A stretch of 64,000 bases of DNA from an uncultured Bacteroidales bacterium (GTDB lineage: Bacteria > Bacteroidota > Bacteroidia > Bacteroidales > UBA932), in assembly GCA_934717185.1 (NCBI GenBank), contig CAKUYQ010000016.1:1-64000 (forward strand), given 5' to 3'. Positions 25,344 through 35,135 of this stretch are shown here, one piece after another. The position numbers and the translations under genes were made by a program. The notes under the pieces were generated by a model, which did not search any database, was not told where the DNA came from, and was given only the letters and a program-made list of their open reading frames with translations. Numbering within the stretch: the stretch's first letter is position 1; each line of letters begins with the position of its first letter.

Positions 25344-26804
25344 TTATTTATGCCACCATTGCTTTTGTGTAAGGCTCAGTGGTTCCGGAGCATTTGGATT
25401 ATTTTCGGTGGAAATTTTAGGGTAAATCATTCTTTTTGGATATTCGTCGGGATTAAGAGCAGAATCAATAACCGGTGCTAACTCTCCAACCGTATAAGCA
25501 TCGTCTGAGGCAAGTTTGCTACCCAAGGCCGGTATGCCTGTCCTGTTTATGTCAAAGAAACTGTCCCATGCCTGAGATCTGGCGGAGGCAACCCACTTTT
25601 GTGTAAGAATGCTTTTAAGCATTGTCTCTACAGATGATGTATTTAAAGCGTACGGACCCCCATCCTTAATGAATGTCTGAGCATTGTATCCCCATCTTTC
25701 AAAAGCGGCTGTGACAGCACTGTTATAGGCGGCTTTTGCCTCATTAGCCCTTCCCAATCTGGCATACGCTTCTGCCTTGAGGAAACAGGTTTCTGCGTAC
25801 GATATGAAGTAGACCGGGTCTTGTGGTGCCAACTTTGCTCTGCACACAGCTATAAAAATGAAAAAGTTTAAATTTGGACTCACTCCCTGATCTAATCCGT
25901 AGTATCCTCCAATTTTGTTTCGTTCGTAAAATGCCTCAATTCTGGGATCGTCGTGTTTGTTCAGGAATTTTACCAGAGTCTTGGATGCGGCAAGATTTTG
26001 ATCTGTGTTAAGTTTTCTCCTGTCGTATTCGTAGAGCGGGTTGGAATTGTTCTCCTTGTTTGTAAAGAGATCTATCTTGCAATCTGATTTAAGAAAATTA
26101 TTCTCTGCAAGCAGTGCCTCTATGGTTGCTTTGTTGTTGTTGAAATCCAACATAAGAAGTTTTAACTTAAGAGAATTGCCAAATTGAACCCATTTATTCA
26201 TATCTCCACCGTTTATTATATCCTCCTTGCCCATAAGCACTTTAGATTTTGCTGCACTCTTTGCTTTTCCAAGTGCTGTATTCAGCCTCTCTATAAGTGC
26301 TCTGTTTACAGCCTTGCCGTTATCGTATTTTGGATAAAGCTGCTTATCGCCCATTAGTGCCTCACTGTATGGGATATTCTCATACCAGTTTGCAAGGATG
26401 TGGTATATAAAACAGGTCATTATTTCAGATACCATGTAATAGTTGTCTGCGCCCTCTTCTATAGCTTTTTGCGCTATTATTTTTAAATCAGGCAGTGAAT
26501 GGGTGTACGGGATGCTCCAAAATCTGGGGTAGCTTGTATTGGATATTGTATAGTTTACAGTTGTATTATATTGGTTTGCACCAACATTCTGTGTGTAATG
26601 CTGGCACCACATACTGCCAACGAGCTCCATCTCACCGCCAAGAATCCCTGCAAATGAGAGCTCTGCAGATGGCAACAACATACTGATTGGAACATCGCCC
26701 GGATAGTTTGGATCTTTGTTTATATCCATGGTCTTTTCGCATGAAGACAGTACAGACATTACTGCCGTCAAGCATATTGTTGTATAAATGATGATATTTC
26801 TCAT
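25344..26804 (-). CDS. SusD-like surface lipoprotein (SusD-like_2 type)
   Basis: The 486-residue protein has lipobox LSSC (Cys22), then the TPR-rich SusD fold. The DINKDPNYPGDVP opening, LLPSAELSFAG, and YISYAETCFLKAEAYARLG are typical of the SusD/RagB subgroup that pairs with short-plug SusC proteins and is often peptide- or unknown-substrate related. It captures the ligand at the surface and hands it to the SusC channel encoded 10 bases upstream. No glycoside hydrolase is nearby, so this is not an obvious polysaccharide locus. Confidence 0.92.
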   Translation of the reverse strand: MRNIIIYTTICLTAVMSVLSSCEKTMDINKDPNYPGDVPISMLLPSAELSFAGILGGEMELVGSMWCQHYTQNVGANQYNTTVNYTISNTSYPRFWSIPYTHSLPDLKIIAQKAIEEGADNYYMVSEIMTCFIYHILANWYENIPYSEALMGDKQLYPKYDNGKAVNRALIERLNTALGKAKSAAKSKVLMGKEDIINGGDMNKWVQFGNSLKLKLLMLDFNNNKATIEALLAENNFLKSDCKIDLFTNKENNSNPLYEYDRRKLNTDQNLAASKTLVKFLNKHDDPRIEAFYERNKIGGYYGLDQGVSPNLNFFIFIAVCRAKLAPQDPVYFISYAETCFLKAEAYARLGRANEAKAAYNSAVTAAFERWGYNAQTFIKDGGPYALNTSSVETMLKSILTQKWVASARSQAWDSFFDINRTGIPALGSKLASDDAYTVGELAPVIDSALNPDEYPKRMIYPKISTENNPNAPEPLSLTQKQWWHK

Positions 26805-26814
26805 AGCCGACTAT

Positions 26815-29800
26815 TTAAAATGTGATTTTAATGCTTCCCCCGAATGTCCTGTAGGTAGGAGCTGCTGCAAACTCGCCAAATTCAGAAAAGAGGTCATTAC
26901 CGTAATTTGAAGCTTCGGGATCTACGTAGTTATTCTCTTTTGGTGTCCACATAAATAGGTTACGTCCAATTGCACTTAATCTTATACCCTTTATGAATCT
27001 CGTCTTGTCCAACAGACTTGCAGGGAGATCATAAGAGAGAACCAATTCCCTTAATTTGAGATAGTCTTTCTTAAGAACCCACCTTTTGAACAATGTATAG
27101 TTGGTGGCATTGTTGTAATATCCGTAGGCAGTAGACCATCTTATAGGGATGCTGTTTTCTATATATTTTCCATTAACGTAACGGACTGAGTTAGGAACAA
27201 CAAACGGTTGTCTGTTGTTGTAGACAGTAGGGGTTGCATTCCCGCAAAAATAGAGTAATTGAGCTGTGTAACAGTAGAATTTGCCACCGTTGCGCCAATC
27301 GAATAGTGCAGACAGTGATAATCCTTTCCAGGATATTTTAGTGTTGAATCCCATGTTGAAACGTGGAGATGAAGAACCAACCTCCTCTTTTTTTGTAGGG
27401 TCTATTTGCGGAACTCCCATGGCATTCACAACAGTTCTTCCCTCGGGGTCTTTAAGAACAGCAGGTACCTTGAATACCCCAAATTCCTTTCCAACCGCAG
27501 CCACATATTGCACTTGATAGGCAGATCTTAAAACATACTCTTTTGTATTGTCCCACAGCTTAAGAACTTTAGACCGGTTTTTTGTAAAAGTGATGCCAAT
27601 GTCCCAACTCCAGTCTCCCCGTTTGATAGGGGTAAAACCGGCCGTTACCTCTATTCCCCTGTTCCTTATTTTGCCAACATTTCTGGCTCTTGTAGTATAA
27701 CCGCTTTCATTAGCAACTGCTGCAGCTATGATCTGGTCTTTGGTTGTTTTATTGTACAGAGCACAGTCCAACCTTATCCTGTTGTCAAAAAGGTTTACCA
27801 TTAAGCCAATCTCAGCTTCTGTGGTAATCTCCGGCTTAAGTTTATTATTTGGGATAGTGTTACCCTCTGTAAGTCCCGGTATCCCGCTTATAGGTAGATC
27901 CACACTGCCAAACCCTATGCCGAATCTTGCAGGAACAAATGATGCGGCGGTTTTATACAGAGGTGCATCATTACCTGTTTTTCCGTAAGCCAATCTCAAT
28001 TTGAGAAATGATATGTTGTAATCTTTAAGACTATTTATTGCATCTGTTAATATGACCGAACCATTGATTCCCCAATAGAAAAAAGAGTTGCTTTTAATCG
28101 GGAGCGTTGATGACCAGTCATTTCTGCAGACGGCAGTAATGTAAGCCCAATTGTTGTAGCTTAAATCCAATTGAGCGAACAAACCTTGCAATCTCCTGCA
28201 TGTGTGGTATGACGTTGTCAGCGGTCTTTCTGTTCCGTTTTCAAGACTAAACCACCCTGGCAGATTCAAACCATACAAATAGGAGTCTATATATCTGCTT
28301 CTTCTCTCATTATAGTTGTAACCTATTGTCCCTCCAATATCTATTTTGTCTGCTATGCTGTAATTTGCAGTTGCCATAAATGTAAGATCAAACTGTTGCT
28401 GCCTGTCAAATACCTCCTCGTACGAGCCTGCCCGTGTTGCTTTTCTGATGTATGCAGACCACGAATTGGGCGAGAATGTGATTTTTTCATTTCGTCTGAA
28501 TATTCTTGAATTTGTTATGTCTGCGCCCAATCGTCCTGTTAACTTTAACCAATTGAGAACTTTGTATGTACACTCCGCCTTTCCAAATACTTTGTCGTCT
28601 GTATAGTTGTTTCTATTGTTGGCAAGTACCCAATATGGATTCTCTGCGTATGCAGTGTAGTAATTGTCTGTATTATTGTACAGGTCTTTGTAGTTTTTGT
28701 GCTTCCTAAATGAGATGTCGGTAGCAAACTGGAGAAGTTCCTGAAATGTTGATGCTCCGTCTCTTCCCTGTCCGGCAGATGGCTGGCTCATGTTTTTTTT
28801 CACATAATTTAGGCCTACATTTATATTGAATCGTTTATGTGTTGCATTTCCTCGTAGAGCAAAGGCATTTCTGTTGTAGGTATCTGCATTGCTTGGCATG
28901 ACTCCGGATGCATGTGTGTTTCCGTAGGATATGAGTAATCCAAGACTTTCACCTCCGGCCTTTATAGAGATGTTATTGTCTGTCTCAAACCCTCTTTCGT
29001 AAAAATTGCGAATATTGTCCTTTACAAACTTAAACGATTTAAGCCTTACTTTAAAGTCTTTTGGCATAGCTTCTCCGTAGCCGGCCCATGCTCCGTATGT
29101 GTGCAATCTGCCATCTAACTTTGGTCCCCACGAGCCATTCTCCTTAGCTTCCCAGTGCGGCCACCCCTGGCCGAAAATATCCTGCACTTGAGGAACTCTT
29201 AGTACGTCGGATCCCATGAAAGAGCCGTCATAGTCAACTTGGATTTTTCCTGTTTTAGCTCTTTTTGTAGTTACCATTATTACACCGTTTGCAGCTCGCG
29301 AGCCGTAGAGCGCAGTTGCGGAGGCTCCTTTAAGAATTGTTAGCGTTTCAACATCATCGGGATTTATGTCATTGGCTCCATTGCCAAAGTCTACAGATGA
29401 TGAGGTTGATGCAGAGCCGTAAAAATTGTTGGATACAGGTATACCGTCTACGACATATAGCGGATTGTTGTTGGAGAATGATGATATGCCCCTCACGAGT
29501 ACCTTCTGTGATGTACCGGTTCCTCCTTGAGATGAGATCTGTACACCTGCAATCTTCCCTTGAATGCCTCCTGCAATCGACGATGACCTTGCTTGTGTAA
29601 GATCGTCGGATTTAACGGTGGTGGTGGCATAACCAACAGACTTTTGTGATCTTGTCATGCCCATTGCCGTAATGACAACCTCATCGAGCAGGTTGGAAGA
29701 CCTGAGTCCCACGTTTATTCTGCTTCTGCCATTTACAGCCTCTTCAATAGTTTCATAACCTAAGTATGAGAAAACAAGCACAGCATTGCTGCTGCATGCA

Positions 29801-29991
29801 ATACTATAGTTGCCGTCTGAATCTGAAAATGTGCCTATAGTCTTCTCTTTTACCTTAATGTAAGCGCCAACAAGCGGTTCACCGCTTTCAATGTCCAAAA
29901 CTTTGCCTGTTACAGTTATATCTTGAGCTCTTAACACGCTGCAACAAATAATAAAGAACAGGCCGGACAATAGTAGTTCTACCTTCTTCAT
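26815..29991 (-). CDS. SusC/RagA-family TonB-dependent transporter
   Basis: The 1058-residue protein has a signal peptide (ending LRAQ), an N-terminal carboxypeptidase-like domain (DITVTGKVLDIESGEPLVGAYIKV), a TonB-box-like DEVVITAMG, the plug (LVRGISSFSNNNPLYVVDGIPV), and a large barrel ending in FGGSIKITF. It imports a bound ligand across the outer membrane using TonB energy. It leads the operon SusC-SusD-lipoprotein. A well-formed promoter (TTTG-N19-TACATTTG) lies 186 bases upstream of the start. Confidence 0.96.
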   Translation of the reverse strand: MKKVELLLSGLFFIICCSVLRAQDITVTGKVLDIESGEPLVGAYIKVKEKTIGTFSDSDGNYSIACSSNAVLVFSYLGYETIEEAVNGRSRINVGLRSSNLLDEVVITAMGMTRSQKSVGYATTTVKSDDLTQARSSSIAGGIQGKIAGVQISSQGGTGTSQKVLVRGISSFSNNNPLYVVDGIPVSNNFYGSASTSSSVDFGNGANDINPDDVETLTILKGASATALYGSRAANGVIMVTTKRAKTGKIQVDYDGSFMGSDVLRVPQVQDIFGQGWPHWEAKENGSWGPKLDGRLHTYGAWAGYGEAMPKDFKVRLKSFKFVKDNIRNFYERGFETDNNISIKAGGESLGLLISYGNTHASGVMPSNADTYNRNAFALRGNATHKRFNINVGLNYVKKNMSQPSAGQGRDGASTFQELLQFATDISFRKHKNYKDLYNNTDNYYTAYAENPYWVLANNRNNYTDDKVFGKAECTYKVLNWLKLTGRLGADITNSRIFRRNEKITFSPNSWSAYIRKATRAGSYEEVFDRQQQFDLTFMATANYSIADKIDIGGTIGYNYNERRSRYIDSYLYGLNLPGWFSLENGTERPLTTSYHTCRRLQGLFAQLDLSYNNWAYITAVCRNDWSSTLPIKSNSFFYWGINGSVILTDAINSLKDYNISFLKLRLAYGKTGNDAPLYKTAASFVPARFGIGFGSVDLPISGIPGLTEGNTIPNNKLKPEITTEAEIGLMVNLFDNRIRLDCALYNKTTKDQIIAAAVANESGYTTRARNVGKIRNRGIEVTAGFTPIKRGDWSWDIGITFTKNRSKVLKLWDNTKEYVLRSAYQVQYVAAVGKEFGVFKVPAVLKDPEGRTVVNAMGVPQIDPTKKEEVGSSSPRFNMGFNTKISWKGLSLSALFDWRNGGKFYCYTAQLLYFCGNATPTVYNNRQPFVVPNSVRYVNGKYIENSIPIRWSTAYGYYNNATNYTLFKRWVLKKDYLKLRELVLSYDLPASLLDKTRFIKGIRLSAIGRNLFMWTPKENNYVDPEASNYGNDLFSEFGEFAAAPTYRTFGGSIKITF

Positions 29992-30176
29992 AGAGTTGAG
30001 TATTAGTTAATAACTTTAAATTTGAGCTATTAAGTTTGGTTAACTCGAAAAAAAGGAAACTTTGGAACAACTTGGAATTATCAGTCCTTTAGCTGATTTT
30101 TACAGGTTAATATTTGTATGGGCCAGATGGTAATTGATGGGATTAACTGCAAGTGAACGTGTAACCATCTCAGTGA

Positions 30177-30207
30177 CAAATGTAAACAAATTTTATTATA
30201 AAACAAA
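30177..30207 (-). promoter_or_regulatory. Promoter of the first SusC operon (TTTG-N19-TACATTTG)
   Basis: On the minus strand, TTTG (30204-30207) and TACATTTG (30177-30184) are exactly 19 bases apart, the best consensus promoter in the window. The -33 box is the last part of a 28-bp repeat shared with the end of the other SusCD locus. The predicted leader is about 180 bases. Confidence 0.75.
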
Positions 30208-30228
30208 CTTCCCGACAAAAAGTTATTC
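30201..30228 (-). repeat. 28-bp repeat, left copy (contains TTGTCGGGAAG)
   Basis: Read on the minus strand it begins GAATAACTTT, contains TTGTCGGGAAG and ends GTTTGTTT. It is identical to 40207-40234 on the plus strand, just after the other susD gene. Confidence 0.85.
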
Positions 30229-30281
30229 ACCTTTATGTTATTTACTGTAGTTCTTGCAGCAAGTGGGTGTCCCATCACCTC

Positions 30282-30332
30282 GCAACACCATAACCGCAAT
30301 CCTTTATGGTGCACATTAGAGAAAAACTATCC
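30282..30332 (-). repeat. 51-bp inverted repeat, left arm
   Basis: Identical over 51 bases, in inverted orientation, to 35369-35419. It contains an internal palindrome, CACCATAA-N10-TTATGGTG. Relative to its own susC gene it has the same orientation as the right arm, and here it lies about 100 bases upstream of the promoter. Confidence 0.9.
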
Positions 30333-30442
30333 TTTATCTTGCAATCGATTGAGCAGCTTGTTTATCTTACGGATTAAATGGGCTATACAGGTTGTTGTTC
30401 AAAAAAAGTTTGATAAAAATTATAATATCCAAGAATATTATC

Positions 30443-30450
30443 TACATTTG
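30443..30450 (+). promoter_or_regulatory. -7 element of korAB-gdhA (TACATTTG)
   Basis: Exact TAnnTTTG match 56 bases before korA. A -33 box at the usual distance was not seen. Confidence 0.5.
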
Positions 30451-30506
30451 TAATATTTTAATAAAATAACTACTAACGTTAAGAAATCTTAGAGAATTAT
30501 TCTTTT

Positions 30507-32336
30507 ATGGAAAACAAAATTATCGACGCACAAGATATTGTGATCCGTTTTACCGGAGACTCCGGAGACGGAATGCAATTGACTGGAACTCTGTTTGCAG
30601 ATGCATCTGCACTGTACGGGAATGAGATATCTACCTTCCCGGATTATCCAGCTGAGATTCGTGCTCCTCATGGTACTGTAGCCGGTGTATCGGGCTTCCA
30701 GGTACATGTTGGAAATGGAGAAGTTAGAACTCCTGGTGACTATGCAGATGTGCTTGTTGCCATGAATCCCGCCGCACTTAAAGCTAACGCAAAATGGTGT
30801 AAGAAAGGTGGCACTATCATTTTGGATGAAGATTCTTTTGATGAGAAAGGTTTGGAGAAAGCAGGATTCAAGACAATGGATCCTATTGCAGAGATGAATC
30901 TTAGTGACTACCATATTGTATGGTCACCAATTACCTCTCTTACAAAGGAGAGCTTAAAGGATAGCGGGTTAGATCTTAAGGCTATCGTTAGGAGTAAAAA
31001 CATGTTTACTCTTGGTATGTGCTACTTTATGTTCAGCAGACCGCTGCATTTTACAGAGGCATACCTCGAAAAGAAATTTGCAAAGAAACCTAATCTTATA
31101 GAGCCAAACAAGAAGGTTCTCAGAGACGGTTACAATTATGCACATAATATTCACGCTATACCTAATACTTATCGTATTGCTCCTGCAAAAGTTGCCCCCG
31201 GCAAATACAGAAGCATTAACGGTAATCAGGCTACTGCATGGGGACTTTTGGCTGCATCCGAGAAATCGGGCAGACCTCTTTATTGTGGTTCATACCCTAT
31301 TACCCCTGCAACGGTTATTCTTGAAGAGCTTGCAATTCACAAAGAACTTGGAGCAAAGACTGTTCAGTGCGAAGATGAGATTGCCGGTATATGTACAGCC
31401 ATTGGAGCTGCATACGCAGGTAACTTTGCTGTAACAACAACATCGGGTCCCGGTCTTTCTCTAAAATCAGAGGCTATGGGCCTTGCAATGATAACAGAGT
31501 TGCCTCTTGTTATTGTAGATGTTCAGAGAAGCGGCCCTTCTACAGGTATCCCTACAAAAACAGAGCAGACAGACCTTAATCAGGCACTATACGGAAGAAA
31601 CGGAGAGTGTCCCATTATGGTAATGGCTGCAAGAACACCATCTGATTGCTTTAGGGCGGCTTTCTATGCAGGTAAATATGCTATGGAGCACATGATGCCT
31701 GTCATTCTTCTTTCGGAGGGTTTTATAGGTAACGGTTCAGAGCCTTGGAAGATCCCTTCTATGAGTGATTTCCCTGAGATCCATCCACCTATTATAGATA
31801 AGTGTGAGGGTAAGTTCAAACCATTTGAAAGAGATCCTGAGACATTGGTGCGTAAATGGGCTTTACCCGGCACTCCCGGATTGGAGCACAGAGTAGGCGG
31901 TCTTGAGAAGGATGAGAACGGTGCGGTTTCATCTGATCCTATAGTTCACGACAGAATGGTTAACGCCAGAGCAGAGAAGATTGCGAGAGTTGCCAACTGC
32001 ATTCCACCTCTTGAGGTTGTTGGAAAACAGGAGGGCGATGTTCTTATCGTTGGCTGGGGCGGTACATACGGACACTTGTACACAGCAACTAAGGAACTTT
32101 TAGACGAGGGGGCAAGTGTAGGTTTTGCACATTTCGATTACATTAATCCTCTTCCTAAGAATACTGTTGAGGTATTCTCAAAATTCAAGAAGATTATTGT
32201 ATGCGAGCTTAACTCAGGCCAGTTCGTTAACTACCTAAGGGCAAAAGCTCCTCAGTTCAAATATGAGCAGGTTAATAAAGTACAGGGCCAGCCTTTCATA
32301 GTTAAGGAGATAATTGAGGCCGTTAAAGCATTATAA
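30507..32336 (+). CDS. korA: 2-oxoglutarate:ferredoxin oxidoreductase, alpha subunit
   Basis: The 609-residue protein is the gamma-alpha fusion form. The N-terminal gamma domain (DIVIRFTGDSGDGMQLTGTL; STFPDYPAEIRAP) is followed at about 240 by the pyrimidine-binding alpha domain (GNQATAWGLLAA, CGSYPITPATVILEEL, EDEIAGICTAIGAAYAG, TTTSGPGLSLKSEA) and a C-terminal transketolase-like domain. With KorB it interconverts 2-oxoglutarate plus CoA and succinyl-CoA plus CO2 with ferredoxin. The family also has pyruvate and other 2-oxoacid members; the link with gdhA favours 2-oxoglutarate. Confidence 0.9.
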   Translation: MENKIIDAQDIVIRFTGDSGDGMQLTGTLFADASALYGNEISTFPDYPAEIRAPHGTVAGVSGFQVHVGNGEVRTPGDYADVLVAMNPAALKANAKWCKKGGTIILDEDSFDEKGLEKAGFKTMDPIAEMNLSDYHIVWSPITSLTKESLKDSGLDLKAIVRSKNMFTLGMCYFMFSRPLHFTEAYLEKKFAKKPNLIEPNKKVLRDGYNYAHNIHAIPNTYRIAPAKVAPGKYRSINGNQATAWGLLAASEKSGRPLYCGSYPITPATVILEELAIHKELGAKTVQCEDEIAGICTAIGAAYAGNFAVTTTSGPGLSLKSEAMGLAMITELPLVIVDVQRSGPSTGIPTKTEQTDLNQALYGRNGECPIMVMAARTPSDCFRAAFYAGKYAMEHMMPVILLSEGFIGNGSEPWKIPSMSDFPEIHPPIIDKCEGKFKPFERDPETLVRKWALPGTPGLEHRVGGLEKDENGAVSSDPIVHDRMVNARAEKIARVANCIPPLEVVGKQEGDVLIVGWGGTYGHLYTATKELLDEGASVGFAHFDYINPLPKNTVEVFSKFKKIIVCELNSGQFVNYLRAKAPQFKYEQVNKVQGQPFIVKEIIEAVKAL

Positions 32337-32354
32337 TCAATAAAAATCACTGCA

Positions 32355-33371
32355 ATGAAATATACATCACAAGATTTTAAAAGCGATCAGGAAGTAAAAT
32401 GGTGTCCCGGATGCGGTGACCATGCCGTACATGCATCTGTTTTGAGGGCTATGCCTGAGGTTTGTGAGGCATTGGGCTATACAAAAGAGAGATTTGTGTT
32501 TGTTTCCGGTATTGGTTGTTCATCGAGGTTCCCATACTATATGAATACATACGGATTCCATGGTATTCATGGTAGAGCTACAGCACTCTCTACAGGTATG
32601 AAGGTTGCAAATCCAACCTTGTCTATATGGCAGATGACAGGTGACGGCGATGCCTTGGCTATTGGCGGTAACCATTTCATACATGCAATAAGAAGAAACA
32701 TAGATATCAACATTATATTGTTCAACAACAGGATTTACGGTCTTACAAAAGGACAGTATTCACCTACATCAAAACTTGGTTTGGTTACAAAGACGTCTCC
32801 TTACGGAACAGTTGAGTATCCTTTCAATCCCGGGGCGTTGGTACTTGGTGCAAGAGGTACTTTCTTTGCCCGCAGTTTGGATTCTGAGCTTAAGTTGAAT
32901 CAGGAGATAATGGTTGCTGCTGCCAAACACGATGGTACATCTGTTATGGAGATGCTCGTAAACTGCGTTATCTTTAACGATGGAACACACCTTGAGTTCT
33001 CTGAAAAATCTGTAAGGGCAGACAGAACTATTGTCTTGAGACATGGCGAGCCAATGATCTTTGGCGCCAACAGAGACAAAGGACTTATCCTTGAGAACAT
33101 GAAACTTAAGGTTGTGAAGATTGGTGAGAACGGCATAACAGAGAAGGATATCCTTGTTCATGACGCGCATACAGACAATATTGGTCTTCACAGCATGCTT
33201 GTTGATATGAAGTATCCTGATTACCCTGTTGCTCTTGGCGTTATAAGGGATGTTAAGGATATGACATACGATGACAGGGTAAGAGATCAGGTTGCCGAGG
33301 TTAAGGAGAAGGCAAAAATCAAATGTGTTGATGACCTTCTTAATTCCGGTGCTACCTGGACTGTAGAATAG
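32355..33371 (+). CDS. korB: 2-oxoglutarate:ferredoxin oxidoreductase, beta subunit
   Basis: The 338-residue subunit binds thiamine diphosphate (MTGDGDALAIGGNHFIHAIRRN...ILFNNRIYGLTKGQ, about 96-135) and carries cysteines near the N terminus (WCPGCGDH, Cys17 and Cys20) that contribute to the iron-sulfur cluster. It starts 18 bases after korA. The length and the YSPTSKLGLVTKTSP segment fit the two-subunit Kor type. It is catalytically paired with KorA in the cytoplasm. Confidence 0.92.
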   Translation: MKYTSQDFKSDQEVKWCPGCGDHAVHASVLRAMPEVCEALGYTKERFVFVSGIGCSSRFPYYMNTYGFHGIHGRATALSTGMKVANPTLSIWQMTGDGDALAIGGNHFIHAIRRNIDINIILFNNRIYGLTKGQYSPTSKLGLVTKTSPYGTVEYPFNPGALVLGARGTFFARSLDSELKLNQEIMVAAAKHDGTSVMEMLVNCVIFNDGTHLEFSEKSVRADRTIVLRHGEPMIFGANRDKGLILENMKLKVVKIGENGITEKDILVHDAHTDNIGLHSMLVDMKYPDYPVALGVIRDVKDMTYDDRVRDQVAEVKEKAKIKCVDDLLNSGATWTVE

Positions 33372-33456
33372 TTGTTGGGAAGAAAAATTTAATGATAAGA
33401 GAGATTAGTAGAGATAAACTCTAATTTTATAAACACTAAATAACATTTATATCAGT

Positions 33457-34797
33457 ATGAAAACATCTGAGATAATGGCTAACCTTAAAAGGAAATATGG
33501 CCATGAGCCTGAGTACCTTCAGGCAGTTCAGGAGGTTTTGGAGTCTATAGAAGAGACCTATAACCAGCATCCTGAGTTTGAGAAAGCTAAAATTGTAGAG
33601 AGAATTGTTGAACCAGACAGAATCTTTACTTTCCGTGTTACATGGATTGACGATAAAGGTGAGATCCAGACTAACTTGGGTTACAGAGTTCAGTTTAACG
33701 CAGCTATCGGCCCATACAAAGGCGGTCTTCGTTTCCACAAAGCTGTTACACCTTCTATGCTTAAATTCTTGGGCTTTGAGCAGACTTTCAAAAACGCTCT
33801 TACTACTCTTCCTATGGGTGGTGGTAAAGGTGGTTCGGATTTCGATCCTGTTGGAAAATCTAACGCCGAGATTATGCGTTTCTGCCAGGCTTTCATGTTA
33901 GAGTTGTGGCACAACATTGGTCCTGATCAGGATGTTCCTGCAGGTGATGTTGGAGTTGGCGGAAGAGAGATTGGTTTCTTGTTTGGTATGTACACCAAAC
34001 TTGCTCGCCAGTACAATACAGGTGTTCTTACCGGTAAAGGTCTTAACTGGGGTGGTTCTAAGATCCGTCCTGAGGCTACAGGTTTCGGCGCTCTATACTT
34101 CACTCAGCACCTTCTTCACAAAGCTGGTAAGGATGTTAAAGATAAAACTATCGCTATTTCAGGTTTTGGTAACGTTGCATGGGGTGCTGCTACAAAAGCA
34201 ACTCAGTTAGGTGCTAAGGTTATCGCTATCTCAGGTCCTGATGGCGTTTGCCATATTCCTGCAGGTTTGACTCCTGATATGATAGACTATATGCTGGAGC
34301 TTAGAGCTTCTAACAAGAACATCGTTTCTCCTATGGCAGAGAAGTTCCAGGGCGTTACATTCACTCCTGGTAAGAAGGCTTGGAGCATTAAGTGTGACAT
34401 AGCTCTTCCTTGCGCATTCCAGAACGAGCTTAACGGTGACGATGCTAAAGAGCTTCTTGCAAACGGTACATGGTGCTGCTGCGAGGTTTCTAACATGGGT
34501 TGTACTCCTGAGGCTATCAAAGCATTCCAGGATGCAAGAATCTTGTTTGCTCCGGGTAAGGCTGTAAACGCAGGTGGTGTTGCTACATCGGGTCTTGAGA
34601 TGACTCAGAACGCTATGCATATCAGCTGGTCTGCAGAAGAGGTTGACAAGAAACTTCACGAGATTATGCAGAATATCCACGAGGCTTGCGTTAAATTTGG
34701 TACTGAGCCAGACGGTTATATCAACTATGTTAAAGGTGCAAACATTGCAGGCTTTATGAAGGTTGCTAATGCTATGCTTGAGCAGGGTATTATCTAA
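33457..34797 (+). CDS. gdhA: Glutamate dehydrogenase (hexameric, about 446 aa)
   Basis: The 446-residue enzyme interconverts glutamate and 2-oxoglutarate plus ammonia. It has the substrate site PYKGGLRFH and GGGKGGSDFDP, the DVPAGDVGVGGREIG segment, the dinucleotide fold ISGFGNVAWGAA, and GLEMTQNAMHISW near the end. The length and motifs match the small hexameric NADP-type; cofactor choice is inferred. It lies 85 bases after korB, sharing a direction, so glutamate, 2-oxoglutarate and succinyl-CoA are handled by adjacent genes. Codon choice is biased, as in highly expressed genes. A terminator follows. Confidence 0.95.
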   Translation: MKTSEIMANLKRKYGHEPEYLQAVQEVLESIEETYNQHPEFEKAKIVERIVEPDRIFTFRVTWIDDKGEIQTNLGYRVQFNAAIGPYKGGLRFHKAVTPSMLKFLGFEQTFKNALTTLPMGGGKGGSDFDPVGKSNAEIMRFCQAFMLELWHNIGPDQDVPAGDVGVGGREIGFLFGMYTKLARQYNTGVLTGKGLNWGGSKIRPEATGFGALYFTQHLLHKAGKDVKDKTIAISGFGNVAWGAATKATQLGAKVIAISGPDGVCHIPAGLTPDMIDYMLELRASNKNIVSPMAEKFQGVTFTPGKKAWSIKCDIALPCAFQNELNGDDAKELLANGTWCCCEVSNMGCTPEAIKAFQDARILFAPGKAVNAGGVATSGLEMTQNAMHISWSAEEVDKKLHEIMQNIHEACVKFGTEPDGYINYVKGANIAGFMKVANAMLEQGII

Positions 34798-34824
34798 TCG
34801 GTGAATAGTCGATTATTTTATATG

Positions 34825-34856
34825 GGGGCGGTCTTTAATGACTGCCTCTTTTTTTG
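34825..34856 (+). terminator. Intrinsic terminator of korAB-gdhA
   Basis: GGCGGTC pairs with GACTGCC (one G-T) around a 6-base loop and is followed by a run of T, about 28 bases after the gdhA stop. Confidence 0.85.
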
Positions 34857-34972
34857 TATTTATTTGTAGTTTTTTCTGCAAAATCTAAACAAAAAGTTAG
34901 ATGAGTAGATTAAATATTGTGAATTTATTATAAAAACATACCGAATTTTATCTTTTTTTTACATAAGAATGC

Positions 34973-35000
34973 TTGTTTTGTAATTTTTTTATTATATTTG
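34973..35000 (+). promoter_or_regulatory. Promoter of an RNA candidate (TTG-N17-TATATTTG)
   Basis: TTG at 34973-34975 and an exact TATATTTG at 34993-35000 lie about 490 bases before the next start codon, so they more likely drive a non-coding transcript than susC directly. Confidence 0.5.
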
Positions 35001-35005
35001 TAAGC

Positions 35006-35135
35006 CCGCTTGTTCCGAGGTTTCAATTATAAATCTGTTAGGATTACTGTTTGATAGGCAGTTGGTGGGTGAAACCAAGGAATAGGGAGGAAAGAACACA
35101 GTTATTATTAGTCAAATCTTAACATAATGTTAACT
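35006..35135 (+). ncRNA. Structured RNA candidate (three-way junction)
   Basis: TTCC-GA-GGTTTCA (35013-35025) pairs with TGAAACC-AA-GGAA (35070-35082). Inside are two hairpins, AATC-GATT and ACTG-CAGT. A -7 promoter ends just upstream, and a TTAACAT-A-ATGTTAA palindrome followed by a T-rich stretch lies at 35119-35140. No frame fits a protein. I could not match it to RNase P, tmRNA, SRP RNA or a known riboswitch core; a 6S-like or group-specific RNA, or a susC leader, are possible. Confidence 0.4.

Larger units (their letters stand above)
29992..30506. other. Divergent regulatory region between susC and korA
   Basis: No gene was supported in these 515 bases. It holds the susC promoter, a copy of the 28-bp repeat that overlaps the susC -33 box, one arm of the 51-bp inverted repeat, and the korA -7 box. 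Small open frames here have no coding character. Confidence 0.7.

Noticed and set aside
35006..35135. RNase P RNA, tmRNA or SRP RNA
   Set aside because: A GGAGGAAAG-like string recalls RNase P, but the conserved partner motifs, expected lengths and tmRNA tRNA-like ends are absent.
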